A DNA stretch of 5,974 nucleotides from Phycisphaerae bacterium (GTDB lineage: Bacteria; Planctomycetota; Phycisphaerae; SM23-33). Position 1 is the first letter of the stretch; each line of letters opens with the position of its first letter. A program made the translations under genes and the position numbers. Below are positions 1 through 5,618 of the stretch, piece after piece. A model generated the notes under the pieces. The model did not search any database. It saw nothing but the letters and a program-made list of their open reading frames with translations, and had not been told where the DNA came from. The DNA lies in contig JASLZV010000129.1 in NCBI GenBank assembly GCA_030754715.1, forward strand, positions 1 through 5,974, read 5' to 3'.

Positions 1-50
1 AGCTAGTTCGCCCGGTCCAGGACTCAGGTTGCTGACAGTGGCCAAAGCAT

Positions 51-95
51 GCTGCAATGCCCCTGGCCAATCCCCTTGGACAGAGGCATTGCAGC
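51..95. repeat. Long near-perfect hairpin (inverted repeat)
   Basis: Two 20-base arms (51-70 and 76-95) pair at 18 of 20 positions around a 5-base loop (TCCCC, 71-75). The outer 11 pairs are perfect (GCTGCAATGCC with GGCATTGCAGC), and the only mismatches are 62/84 and 66/80. It lies 39 bases beyond the stop codon of the minus-strand lipoprotein gene, so it could end or protect that transcript. No clean T-tract follows on the minus strand, and only a short T-rich stretch (about 101-106) follows on the plus strand, so a classical intrinsic terminator is not proven. A dispersed palindromic element of the REP type is the main alternative. The word TGGCCAA occurs at 39-45, 64-70 and 118-124. The rest of 1-133 shows no gene I can support. 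Confidence 0.7.
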
Positions 96-133
96 CGCCG
101 TTTCTTAGAGCACCAACTGGCCAATCTCCGCTC

Positions 134-661
134 CTATTTTCCAGATGTCTTGGGACATCCTGGCGAGCCCTTCACGGCCTTGGCCTTGGACCACTTGTGT
201 CGCTTCGTCTTGTTGCACAGGGCTGTTCCCTTTTTTTTGCCGTGTTTGGCACAGATTGCAGCCTTCTTGGCATTCTTCGTAATCTTACAACAACCTGACG
301 AGCCCTTCGCGGCCCCGGACTTGGACCACTTGTGTCGCTTCGCCTTGCAGCACGGGGCTGTTCCCTTTTTTTTGCCGTGTCTGGAACAGAGTGCCGCCTT
401 CTTGGCATTTTTCGAAATCTTGCAACAACCTGGCGAGCCCTTCACGAGCCCACACTTGGAGCACTTGGTCTGGCTTGGCTTGCAGCACAGGGCTGTTCCC
501 TTGATCTGGCCGCATTTGAGACAAAGCTTAACGTTCGCCGCGAAGGCTTTCCCGGCTTTGCCGCTTGTTACTTCGGGCTCCTGGCAACCGTAGACCCACA
601 GGACTGCTCCCGACAGGGCCACTGCCAGCACGATCACCAGAGGTTTCTTGCTTGCTTTCAT
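134..661 (-). CDS. Cys-rich repeat lipoprotein, hypothetical
   Basis: A 175-aa basic protein of unknown function. Residues 1-25 form a signal peptide: Lys-rich start, hydrophobic core, then V-Y-G-C with Cys26 as the probable lipidated residue, so it is likely a membrane-anchored, periplasm-facing protein. From residue 46 it is a tandem 45-aa repeat (46-90, 91-135, 136-175), each made of two ~20-aa half-units of the form C-x2-C-G-x2-K-G-[ST]-x2-C-C. Cysteines per half-unit fall in order 4, 4, 3, 2, 2, 1, with His, Trp, Ser, Asn, Pro or Lys in their place. Proteins with this Cys pattern occur in planctomycete-like genomes; metal binding or disulfide chemistry is a guess for the first two half-units. 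Start chosen at 661 because AAGGAG lies 7 bases upstream and the signal peptide begins directly. It appears monocistronic. High confidence as a gene, low for function. Confidence 0.82.
   Translation of the reverse strand: MKASKKPLVIVLAVALSGAVLWVYGCQEPEVTSGKAGKAFAANVKLCLKCGQIKGTALCCKPSQTKCSKCGLVKGSPGCCKISKNAKKAALCSRHGKKKGTAPCCKAKRHKWSKSGAAKGSSGCCKITKNAKKAAICAKHGKKKGTALCNKTKRHKWSKAKAVKGSPGCPKTSGK
137..526 (-). repeat. 135-bp in-frame tandem repeat, ~2.9 copies
   Basis: Copies lie at 392-526, 257-391 and 137-256 (last one shorter). The landmark GGCTGTTCCCTT recurs at exactly 135-base spacing, with its TTCCC at 226, 361 and 496. The two copies nearest the gene's 3' end are the most alike: both carry an 8-T run (231-238 and 366-373; poly-A, Lys-Lys-Lys, on the coding strand) and the same ACTTGTGTCGCTTCG block, while the first copy differs more. 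The period is a multiple of three, so copy-number change keeps the reading frame. Confidence 0.9.
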
Positions 662-667
662 AATCGG

Positions 668-675
668 CTCCTTTT
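668..675 (-). promoter_or_regulatory. Ribosome binding site of the Cys-repeat lipoprotein
   Basis: The minus strand reads AAAAGGAG here, ending 6 bases before the ATG at 661. This is a strong Shine-Dalgarno match and fixes the start of the lipoprotein gene. Confidence 0.75.
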
Positions 676-727
676 AAATCACTTACAAGTCGAAAACCGT
701 TCAAACACATACGCTTGCTTTGAAACA

Positions 728-910
728 TCAAACCCATAAAAAATCCCGCGACGCCTTGCCCAGCCAGACCCGCATTTTCCTTTCTATCATATCTATGCCG
801 CCAGATGTGTTAAATAAAGTTCTTTCCGCTCCGCGACTGATCAGCCCCTGCATGAGAAGTTCGATGACCGTATCCTGGCCGATGGCCACCTTGTGCAGTT
901 CCCCCGGCAT
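728..910 (-). pseudogene. MoxR-family AAA+ ATPase, N-terminal remnant
   Basis: The 60-aa frame begins with GELHKVAIGQDTVIELLMQG followed by L-I-S-R-G, which matches the conserved start of MoxR-type AAA+ ATPases (VGQ-x-x-VIE-x-LL-x-x-L-x-x-RG). In the family this is followed at once by H-x-LL-x-G-x-PG-x-AKT, the Walker A region. Here the match ends at about base 829 and 34 unrelated residues lead to a stop at 728, so the Walker A and B motifs and the rest of the roughly 300-residue ATPase are missing. MoxR proteins act as chaperone-like ATPases in enzyme maturation and envelope processes; this fragment cannot. The frame stays open upstream past 1000, so ATG 910 may be internal. From 829 down to 662 the DNA is more AT-rich and is not recognisably MoxR. 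The call rests on a single motif of about 25 residues. Confidence 0.55.
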
Positions 911-1024
911 CTGGGCCGCCGGTTGTGTCTTTCGGCGGCAGGGGGGGTGCCTTGGCGCAGGTTTGTTTGTCAGACCGCCACTGGGAGTTTTTAGTGGCCG
1001 GGAAATGAAATCCTACGTCTAATG

Positions 1025-1053
1025 TTGCACTGCCGGGAGTGGTCTATTATACT
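1025..1053 (+). promoter_or_regulatory. Possible sigma-70-type promoter of the GAF gene
   Basis: TATACT (1048-1053, five of six to the -10 consensus) is preceded by TTGCAC (1025-1030, weak -35) with a 17-base spacer. Transcription would start near 1060 and give a leader of about 88 bases covering the two hairpins before the ATG at 1148. On the minus strand the same spot reads a perfect TATAAT (1046-1051) pointing towards the MoxR remnant, but with no convincing -35. Inferred from consensus only. Confidence 0.4.
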
Positions 1054-1100
1054 GTCGGACGGCACGGTCGGCGACGTTACTGAGTTGAAGGCAAGACGGC

Positions 1101-1139
1101 CCCGTAGGCTGTACGGGTGCGGGTTCTTTACCCGGGGAG
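1101..1139 (+). promoter_or_regulatory. Two-hairpin mRNA leader overlapping the RBS
   Basis: Hairpin 1 is CCCGTA (1101-1106), loop GGCTG, TACGGG (1112-1117). Hairpin 2 is CGGGT (1120-1124), loop TCTTT, ACCCG (1130-1134). Both stems are perfect and only 2 bases apart. The last base of hairpin 2 is the first base of the Shine-Dalgarno GGGGAG (1134-1139), which lies 8 bases before ATG 1148, so folding could affect translation of the GAF gene. I compared it by eye with c-di-GMP-I, fluoride and preQ1 riboswitch consensus features and found no match. Confidence 0.45.
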
Positions 1140-1147
1140 ACACTGCG

Positions 1148-1938
1148 ATGGAAGATGGGAACAAGGCAAAAGGCCAAGCCACCAGCGACGTGTCAAGAAT
1201 GCAGCGGGAAGTCGTGGAATTGCGGGCCATGAACGACAAGCGGGCACGCGTTGAAGAGCAACTTCAGGTGCAACTCGCGACAATGAGCGGGATCAATACG
1301 TTTTTGCGTGACGCGTCGGGCTGCGGAAGCGAAACGGAGGTTGCAGCCATAGGGCTGAAGGTGGCCGAGCAATTGACCGGCAGCAAGTTTGGATTTATTG
1401 GGGAGATAAACGAGACCGGGCTCTTCGATAACATAGCAATCAGCGATCCGGGATGGGACGCCTGCAGGATACCGCACTCCGAAGTCACGAAGTTGATCAA
1501 GGACATGGAAATCAGGGGGATAGATCGCTCAGCGCTGAAGGATGGACGGTCCCGGATAGTCAACGACCCGTTCTCCCATCCTGATTCGGTAGGCGTTCCT
1601 CGAGGCCACCCACCGATAACCTGTTTCTTGGGCGTGCCCATGAAACAAGGCCGCAAGACCGTCGGCATGGTTCGGCCTGGCCAATAAAAACTCCCTTTAC
1701 CCTGGACGATCTGCACGCCGTGGAGACCCTGGCGGGGGACTTCGTGGAGGTGCTGCAGCGCAAGCGGGATGAGGCAAGATTGCGGGCACATCAAGTCGGT
1801 CTCAAGAAGATAGCCAAGGATCGTTCGACCGAATTGACCGCCGCCCACAAACAACTGGAAAATGAAGCCGCCGATCGCGCCCGTCTGGAAGAGGAGTTGG
1901 AGCGGGCAAGGGACAAACTCTACGGTCCGGAGAAGTAA
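1148..1938 (+). pseudogene. GAF-domain signalling protein, frameshifted twice
   Basis: Translation from ATG 1148 (GGGGAG 8 bases upstream) gives a coiled coil (about residues 15-45) and a GAF domain from about residue 60, with the family-typical GSKFGFIGEIN, AISDPGWDAC, MEIRG, IVNDP and HPP-x-x-x-FLGVP segments. The frame stops at 1685-1687 as VGMV-RPGQ. Removing one C near 1673 and one A from the run 1686-1690 restores VGMVGLANKTPFTLDD, the expected end of a GAF domain, and then runs to the stop at 1936-1938. The restored product is 262 aa. Its tail (R-S-T-E-L-T-A-A-H-K-Q-L, then E-E-E-L-E-R-A) is the coiled linker that normally leads into a PAS or histidine-kinase domain. No such domain follows, so the output half is absent too. 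GAF domains bind small ligands or partners; the ligand cannot be told here. The two shifts could be real decay or base-calling errors; no slippery heptamer supports programmed shifting. Confidence 0.75.
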
Positions 1939-2223
1939 CCAACCGCCCAACCGGCCCGGGGTCGCCGGCCACAAGTTACCGCAACAATGCCCCCAATGCC
2001 ATGACGGGGTTTCCCCCCGCGGGCCTTGCCGACAATTCCCCTTTTCTCGTACGCTCTGGCCTTCCAACACGGCGCAGAGGCAAAGGGATGAGTATTCCCC
2101 AATCCCTCGGAGTCCCTGGGGGACGACCGAATGTCCGATGGCTGCGGATCGCTCTGCCGTCCGTGCGCATTGGATTTTCGGGAAGAACAGACAGATGGAC
2201 CTTTGCGACAGCCCGAAACAGTA

Positions 2224-2251
2224 TTTACAGAGCCTGGAGACAAGATAGAAT
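2224..2251 (+). promoter_or_regulatory. Possible sigma-70-type promoter of the DUF4091 gene
   Basis: TTTACA (2224-2229, five of six) and TAGAAT (2246-2251, five of six) are separated by 16 bases. Transcription would start near 2258, leaving a leader of about 137 bases with the hairpins at 2263-2279 and 2331-2356 before the start codon at 2395. Consensus match only. Confidence 0.4.
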
Positions 2252-2382
2252 GTTCGAAGAAACCCACGATGGTCGTGGGGCAGGGCGCAGACGGGAAATG
2301 TCGATTGATTAGTGAGCACGTTGCCTGCACGGACAGGAACGGTTTGTCCCCTGTCTACGCCTGGGATTTCACGATTTCAAGA

Positions 2383-2387
2383 AAGGA
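2383..2387 (+). promoter_or_regulatory. Ribosome binding site of the DUF4091 gene
   Basis: AAGGA ends 7 bases before ATG 2395. It decides the start: the same frame is open back to 2131, but the added 88 residues have no family character, whereas ATG 2395 directly begins a signal peptide. Confidence 0.7.
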
Positions 2388-2394
2388 TCTTCAA

Positions 2395-4362
2395 ATGAAG
2401 GCAAAAAAACGCCTGTTGGCATGCAGTATCGGCCTGTTGGCGTATGTACTTTCAGCCGCATTTTGCGCCATCGAATCGCTCGCGGCCCAGAGCACTAAGG
2501 AAAACAATGCGCTGACCAGGACCCGCTCCGGGGTGCGACGCAGAATTCTACAGGACCTCGAAAAGGCCGAAGCGATGGTCAAACAGGCGTCGCTCGGTGA
2601 AGCGGCCAAGGCCGAGATGCTTGGCGAATTGAAGGCGATCCGCGCCGAAGTGGACAAATCGCAGTACCCCCAAAGCCTCGAATCGTTCAGGGCCATTATG
2701 CCTCTAAACGATCTTCACCGGAGGGTTTTCAAAGTTTATGCCAGGCTTCTGCAGGCAGGCGGTACCTCGCCGATCACCATCTGGCATACCCATCCCTATG
2801 CGATGCTGCCGCTGTTTGCAAAGCCCATGGGGTCTCTGAGTGAATTGAAAGTTGCGGTGATGCTCGCGGAGCGCCGTGCAGAGGTAATCAACGTCACCAA
2901 TGCCACCGGCCGGCAAGAGCAGGTCCGGTTGCAGATCGAGGGTCTGCCCGGCGGAACCAATCCGAAGTACATAAAGGTCCACCGCGTGGAGCAAGTGGAC
3001 ACTCAGCAGGGCGTGGTCGTGGGCTCGGCTCTGGTGCAGATGGAGCCCAAAGCCGATCAATACACAACCACCGCCCCGGCCGGGATGACAAGGCAGATCT
3101 GGCTTTCCATCCAGCCGCAGGGCATAAAGCCCGGAACGTATCGTGGGCGCGTGGCTGTAACCTGCGGATCGGTAAAGAGCACAATCACGCTGGAGTTGTT
3201 CGTTGCCCCCATGCGCTTTCCCGACCAGGTCGACTGCTCTCTGGGGCTGTGGGATTACGTGACTGATCGGTACTACGCAATCACCGCCGAGAATCAGCAG
3301 GCCGCAGTCAAGGATATGGCCGGCCACTTTGTTGACACCGTTTGGTGTACTTCCAGGACCCTGCCTCTTCCACTGGCAAAGGACGTCGATGCCGATGGCA
3401 ATCTGACTGGCAAAATCGATTTCTCGAAGTGGGACGCGTTTGTCAAAATGTTCCCCAACGCACGCTACCACATTGGATTTGCCGGCTTTGGGGTTGCAGC
3501 CCCCTTTGCCGGAAAGGCGCCCGGTACCAAAGAGTTCGACCGGGCCGTTGCGCAGTGGGCTTCCGCCTGGGCCAGGCATAATGCCGAAATCGGCCTCAAG
3601 CCGTCTCGGGTCGCTCTTCTGTCCCACGACGAACCGAGGACTGAGGCTTGGATGAAGGTGGTCCTGCAGTTTTCCAAGGCCTTCAAGGCCGGAACCAATG
3701 AGATCCTGCTCTTCAGCGACCCGATCCATTTCCCGCCGGACTTAAAGTACGGCGCAGAAGCCATGGAACTCAACGATATCATCTGCCCGCTGCGGTATCA
3801 CTACACCTCCCAGGACCAGCGCGTCCGGGACTACTACCAGGGCCTTAAGAAAAGGGGAAAAATTCTATGGCTCTACATGTGCAGCGGTCCAACGCGCATG
3901 TTCAATCCGGGTTATTTTCGTCTCCAGCCGTGGCATTGTTTCCTCGCCGGCGCTACCGGGTCGAACTTCTGGTCCTATGGAGATGCCGGCAAGACCAACA
4001 GTTGGAATGAATACACAGCCATCGGCAACAGCCGGCCCACTTATACACCCGTCTACATTGCTCCCGACAGCATCACAACTTCAAAACACTGGGAAGCCAC
4101 CCGCGAAGGACTGCAGGATTACCAGTACCTCAGAATGCTCGAGGATTTTGTTACCGTTACCGAGAAAGCCGCCGGAAATCAAAATCTGCTTCGAGAGGCC
4201 CGGCAGATGATTGATTCGCTCCCCAAATCCGTGATCAACGACGTGCACAAAAAATTCGGCACAAAATATGAAGCAAAGTTGCGGGATAATCCCTCGTTGA
4301 TCGCCGACAGGGCGAGGCTGCGGGTGCTGGAGATTCTGGTAAGGCTTCAAAGCAGCAAATAG
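2395..4362 (+). CDS. Secreted DUF4091 / GH123-like glycoside hydrolase family protein
   Basis: A 655-aa exported protein. Residues 1-31 form a signal peptide (Lys-rich start, hydrophobic 7-24, likely signal peptidase I cleavage near S-L-A-A); Cys24 lacks a proper lipobox. Residues about 42-120 are charged and helical, about 125-275 look like a beta-sandwich domain, and about 275-520 a TIM-barrel-like region with H-D-E-P (411-414). Asp412-Glu413 sits where GH123 enzymes carry their catalytic Asp-Glu pair. The DUF4091 signature follows: PWHCFLAGATGSNFWSYGD (512-530), then EATREGLQDYQYLRML (567-582). A helical tail of about 70 residues ends the protein. DUF4091 proteins are numerous in planctomycete-like bacteria and are thought to act on polysaccharides in the periplasm or outside the cell; the substrate cannot be read from sequence. 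The gene stands alone on the plus strand; the 110 bases after it, between convergent genes, hold no clear terminator. Family call strong, hydrolase activity inferred. Confidence 0.85.
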   Translation: MKAKKRLLACSIGLLAYVLSAAFCAIESLAAQSTKENNALTRTRSGVRRRILQDLEKAEAMVKQASLGEAAKAEMLGELKAIRAEVDKSQYPQSLESFRAIMPLNDLHRRVFKVYARLLQAGGTSPITIWHTHPYAMLPLFAKPMGSLSELKVAVMLAERRAEVINVTNATGRQEQVRLQIEGLPGGTNPKYIKVHRVEQVDTQQGVVVGSALVQMEPKADQYTTTAPAGMTRQIWLSIQPQGIKPGTYRGRVAVTCGSVKSTITLELFVAPMRFPDQVDCSLGLWDYVTDRYYAITAENQQAAVKDMAGHFVDTVWCTSRTLPLPLAKDVDADGNLTGKIDFSKWDAFVKMFPNARYHIGFAGFGVAAPFAGKAPGTKEFDRAVAQWASAWARHNAEIGLKPSRVALLSHDEPRTEAWMKVVLQFSKAFKAGTNEILLFSDPIHFPPDLKYGAEAMELNDIICPLRYHYTSQDQRVRDYYQGLKKRGKILWLYMCSGPTRMFNPGYFRLQPWHCFLAGATGSNFWSYGDAGKTNSWNEYTAIGNSRPTYTPVYIAPDSITTSKHWEATREGLQDYQYLRMLEDFVTVTEKAAGNQNLLREARQMIDSLPKSVINDVHKKFGTKYEAKLRDNPSLIADRARLRVLEILVRLQSSK

Positions 4363-4472
4363 AATTCAGCTTAAAAGGTACTCCGAGCCGCTGAAACTGC
4401 AATAAAACTGCGACGCTGCGGTGATGTTCCGCCGGTTTCCGTCTCGACAACATCTTTCCAGGGCGCGTTCAT

Positions 4473-5264
4473 TCACTCGCTGGCCGGCTTTCCGTGCAGA
4501 TCCGGCATTTGCTGTATCGATATGCCGCCGTCCATGGTCAGCGTCTGCCCGACAAAGTAGTCCGACTCGTCAGAGGAAAGAAATACCGCCGCCCCCACCA
4601 CATCTTCGCATGTGGCGAAGCGCCCGGCCGGAATGTTCTGAAGGTATGCCTCCGCCACCCCGGGGCCCGCCAGGTCTTGCTCGGATGAGTCGGTAAGAAC
4701 AATGCCCGGCGCGATGGCGTTGACGATGATGTGCCCGGGAATGAGTTCCTGCGCCATGGACCTGGTCAGCATGTTCAGGGCGCCTTTGCTCACGTTGTAG
4801 GCGCATTGGTGCGACTCGGCCAGTTCTCCGTTTACGCTGGAGACGTTAATGATCCTGCCGCCTCCCTGCTTCAGCATGAACCGGGCCGCCGCCTGCGCGC
4901 AGAAGAACGCTCCCTTTACGTTGACGTTCATCGTTCGATCGTATCGCTCCTCCGTGGTCGCCAGGAAACCGTCCAGGTAGCAGATGCCCGCGTTGTTCAC
5001 CAGGACGTCGATTCGGCCGAAGGCGCCCACAAAGGCGTCCACCAAGCCGACGCATTCGGCACGTTCGCCAACGTCCGCCTGGAACACCTGCCCCTTGCGG
5101 CCTATCTTCCGGATCTCCTCGACGACTTGGGCGGCCTTACGGCGGTTCTTGGCGTAGTTCACACCGACGTCGGCGCCCTGGCCGGCAAACGCCAGCGCCA
5201 GCGCTTTGCCGATCCCGCGTGAAGCGCCCGTAATCAGAATCACCTTGTCCTTCAGACGTTGCAT
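4473..5264 (-). CDS. Short-chain dehydrogenase/reductase (SDR), classical
   Basis: A complete 263-aa classical SDR, the usual length for the FabG/glucose 1-dehydrogenase-like group. The Rossmann nucleotide motif TGASRGIG is at 12-19, NNAG at 90-93, the structural/catalytic Asn at about 115 (V-N-V-K-G), the catalytic Ser at 142-143 (INVSSVNG), the Y-x-x-x-K pair at Tyr156/Lys160 and the PG motif at 186-187. The basic residues after beta-2 (N-Y-A-K-N-R-R-K) favour NADP(H) over NAD(H). It would be a cytosolic, probably tetrameric oxidoreductase for a keto/hydroxy substrate that cannot be named. AGGAG (5271-5275) lies 6 bases before the ATG at 5264. The stop of the upstream glycine C-acetyltransferase fragment is only 15 bases away, so it was the last gene of that operon and is the only enzyme here shown to be intact. 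The C-terminal tail (Q-Q-M-P-D-L-H onward) is slightly longer than the usual SDR end. Confidence 0.93.
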   Translation of the reverse strand: MQRLKDKVILITGASRGIGKALALAFAGQGADVGVNYAKNRRKAAQVVEEIRKIGRKGQVFQADVGERAECVGLVDAFVGAFGRIDVLVNNAGICYLDGFLATTEERYDRTMNVNVKGAFFCAQAAARFMLKQGGGRIINVSSVNGELAESHQCAYNVSKGALNMLTRSMAQELIPGHIIVNAIAPGIVLTDSSEQDLAGPGVAEAYLQNIPAGRFATCEDVVGAAVFLSSDESDYFVGQTLTMDGGISIQQMPDLHGKPASE

Positions 5265-5279
5265 GCTTTTCTCCTGTGA

Positions 5280-5432
5280 TCAGATCACGCCCAGTTCGCC
5301 ACCGGTCTTGTCGAAAACGTCGATCGCTTCGCTCAGCATCTCCGTGCTGTGGTCCGCACTGATGATGGCCCGAAGGCGTGAAGTGCCGGGCGGCACATAG
5401 GGACTCCCGATCTTGGTTGCAAAAACACCAGC
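5280..5432 (-). pseudogene. Glycine C-acetyltransferase (KBL)-like PLP enzyme, C-terminal remnant
   Basis: A 50-residue open stretch, bounded upstream by an in-frame TAG (5433-5435), matches the C-terminus of the alpha-oxoamine synthase family, best 2-amino-3-ketobutyrate CoA ligase. It begins AGVFATKIGSPYVPPGTSRL, continues with R-A-I-I-S-A-D-H, and ends F-D-K-T-G-G-E-L-G-V-I, like the family's (I/V)GK-(Q/E)-LG-(V/I)I end. A full enzyme has about 390-400 residues with a PLP-binding lysine; all of that is missing. There is no start codon or RBS for this frame. It lies in a different frame from the aldehyde dehydrogenase fragment immediately upstream and overlaps the out-of-frame tail of that reading frame. 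BioF-like or other alpha-oxoamine synthases are alternatives. Confidence 0.7.
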
Positions 5433-5602
5433 CTAGTAGAGACGAGGTCGGAAAAACGCCGGGCCCTGGCTACGTCGGCGATCTTCTCGCCGCTCGCCGG
5501 GTTCACGACCTCAAAGGTTTCCCCGGAAGCCGCCTCGGCGAATTCGCCGTTCACAAACAGTCCGTACTTCGATGGGACATCTACGTTGTTTCGGTTCTTC
5601 AT
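5333..5602 (-). pseudogene. Aldehyde dehydrogenase, N-terminal remnant with out-of-frame tail
   Basis: Starting at ATG 5602, with GGAGG (5611-5615) 8 bases upstream, the first ~47 residues are a typical NAD(P)+-dependent aldehyde dehydrogenase N-terminus: K-Y-G-L-F-V-N-G-E-F, then SGETFEVVNPASGEKIADVA. After about base 5461 the match stops. The frame runs on as unrelated residues to a stop at 5333, reading through the glycine C-acetyltransferase remnant in the wrong frame. The remaining roughly 430 residues of the family, including the catalytic Cys and Glu and the cofactor site, are absent. Spacing of 16 bases from the upstream gene's stop and the good RBS show that a real operon gene started here. 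An intact enzyme would have oxidised an aldehyde, perhaps one released by the upstream lyase. The break may be a genomic deletion or an assembly join. Confidence 0.75.
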
Positions 5603-5618
5603 GTTACTTGCCTCCGGT

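Larger units (their letters stand above)
1939..2394 (+). other. 456-base intergenic region with several hairpins
   Basis: No frame on either strand resembles a known protein. Three local hairpins are visible: CGG-A-GTCCC, loop TGG, GGGAC-GA-CCG (2108-2129); CCCACGA, loop TGG, TCGTGGG (2263-2279); and GGACAGG with CCTGTCT (2331-2337 and 2350-2356, one G-U pair, 12-base loop). None is followed by a T-tract, so none is a clear intrinsic terminator. The last two would lie in the 5' leader of the DUF4091 gene if the promoter at 2224-2251 is real. The first part (1939-2060) may also hold decayed 3' sequence of the truncated GAF gene, but nothing recognisable remains. Confidence 0.5.

Noticed and set aside
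137..526. CRISPR-like periodic repeat
   Set aside because: Period of 135 bases with no separate spacers, in frame inside a coding sequence.
57..593. Plus-strand open frame over the 135-bp repeats (Phe/Leu-rich)
   Set aside because: Complement of the Lys/Cys repeat protein; the minus strand has the RBS, signal peptide and lipobox.
1060..1147. c-di-GMP (GEMM) riboswitch before the GAF gene
   Set aside because: The conserved GEMM core, including GCAAAGC and the tetraloop-receptor arrangement, is not present.
1667..1690. Programmed ribosomal frameshift in the GAF gene
   Set aside because: The run is TAAAAAC, one A short of the A-AAA-AAC slippery heptamer, and two separate shifts are needed to restore the family sequence.
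1264..2319. 351-residue open frame on the minus strand across the GAF gene
   Set aside because: It is antisense to a recognisable GAF coding sequence, has no family character, and its openness follows from GC-rich codon bias of the plus strand.
2131..2394. N-terminal extension of the DUF4091 protein by 88 residues
   Set aside because: No family resemblance, and the RBS plus signal peptide begin at 2395.
2704..3729. 341-residue minus-strand open frame inside the DUF4091 gene
   Set aside because: Fully antisense to a strong DUF4091/GH123-like protein; no motif or RBS of its own.
4363..4472. Bidirectional terminator between the convergent DUF4091 and SDR genes
   Set aside because: Only short, weak stems without T-tracts are visible.
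4731..5222. 163-residue plus-strand frame opposite the SDR gene
   Set aside because: Antisense shadow of an SDR with all catalytic motifs intact.
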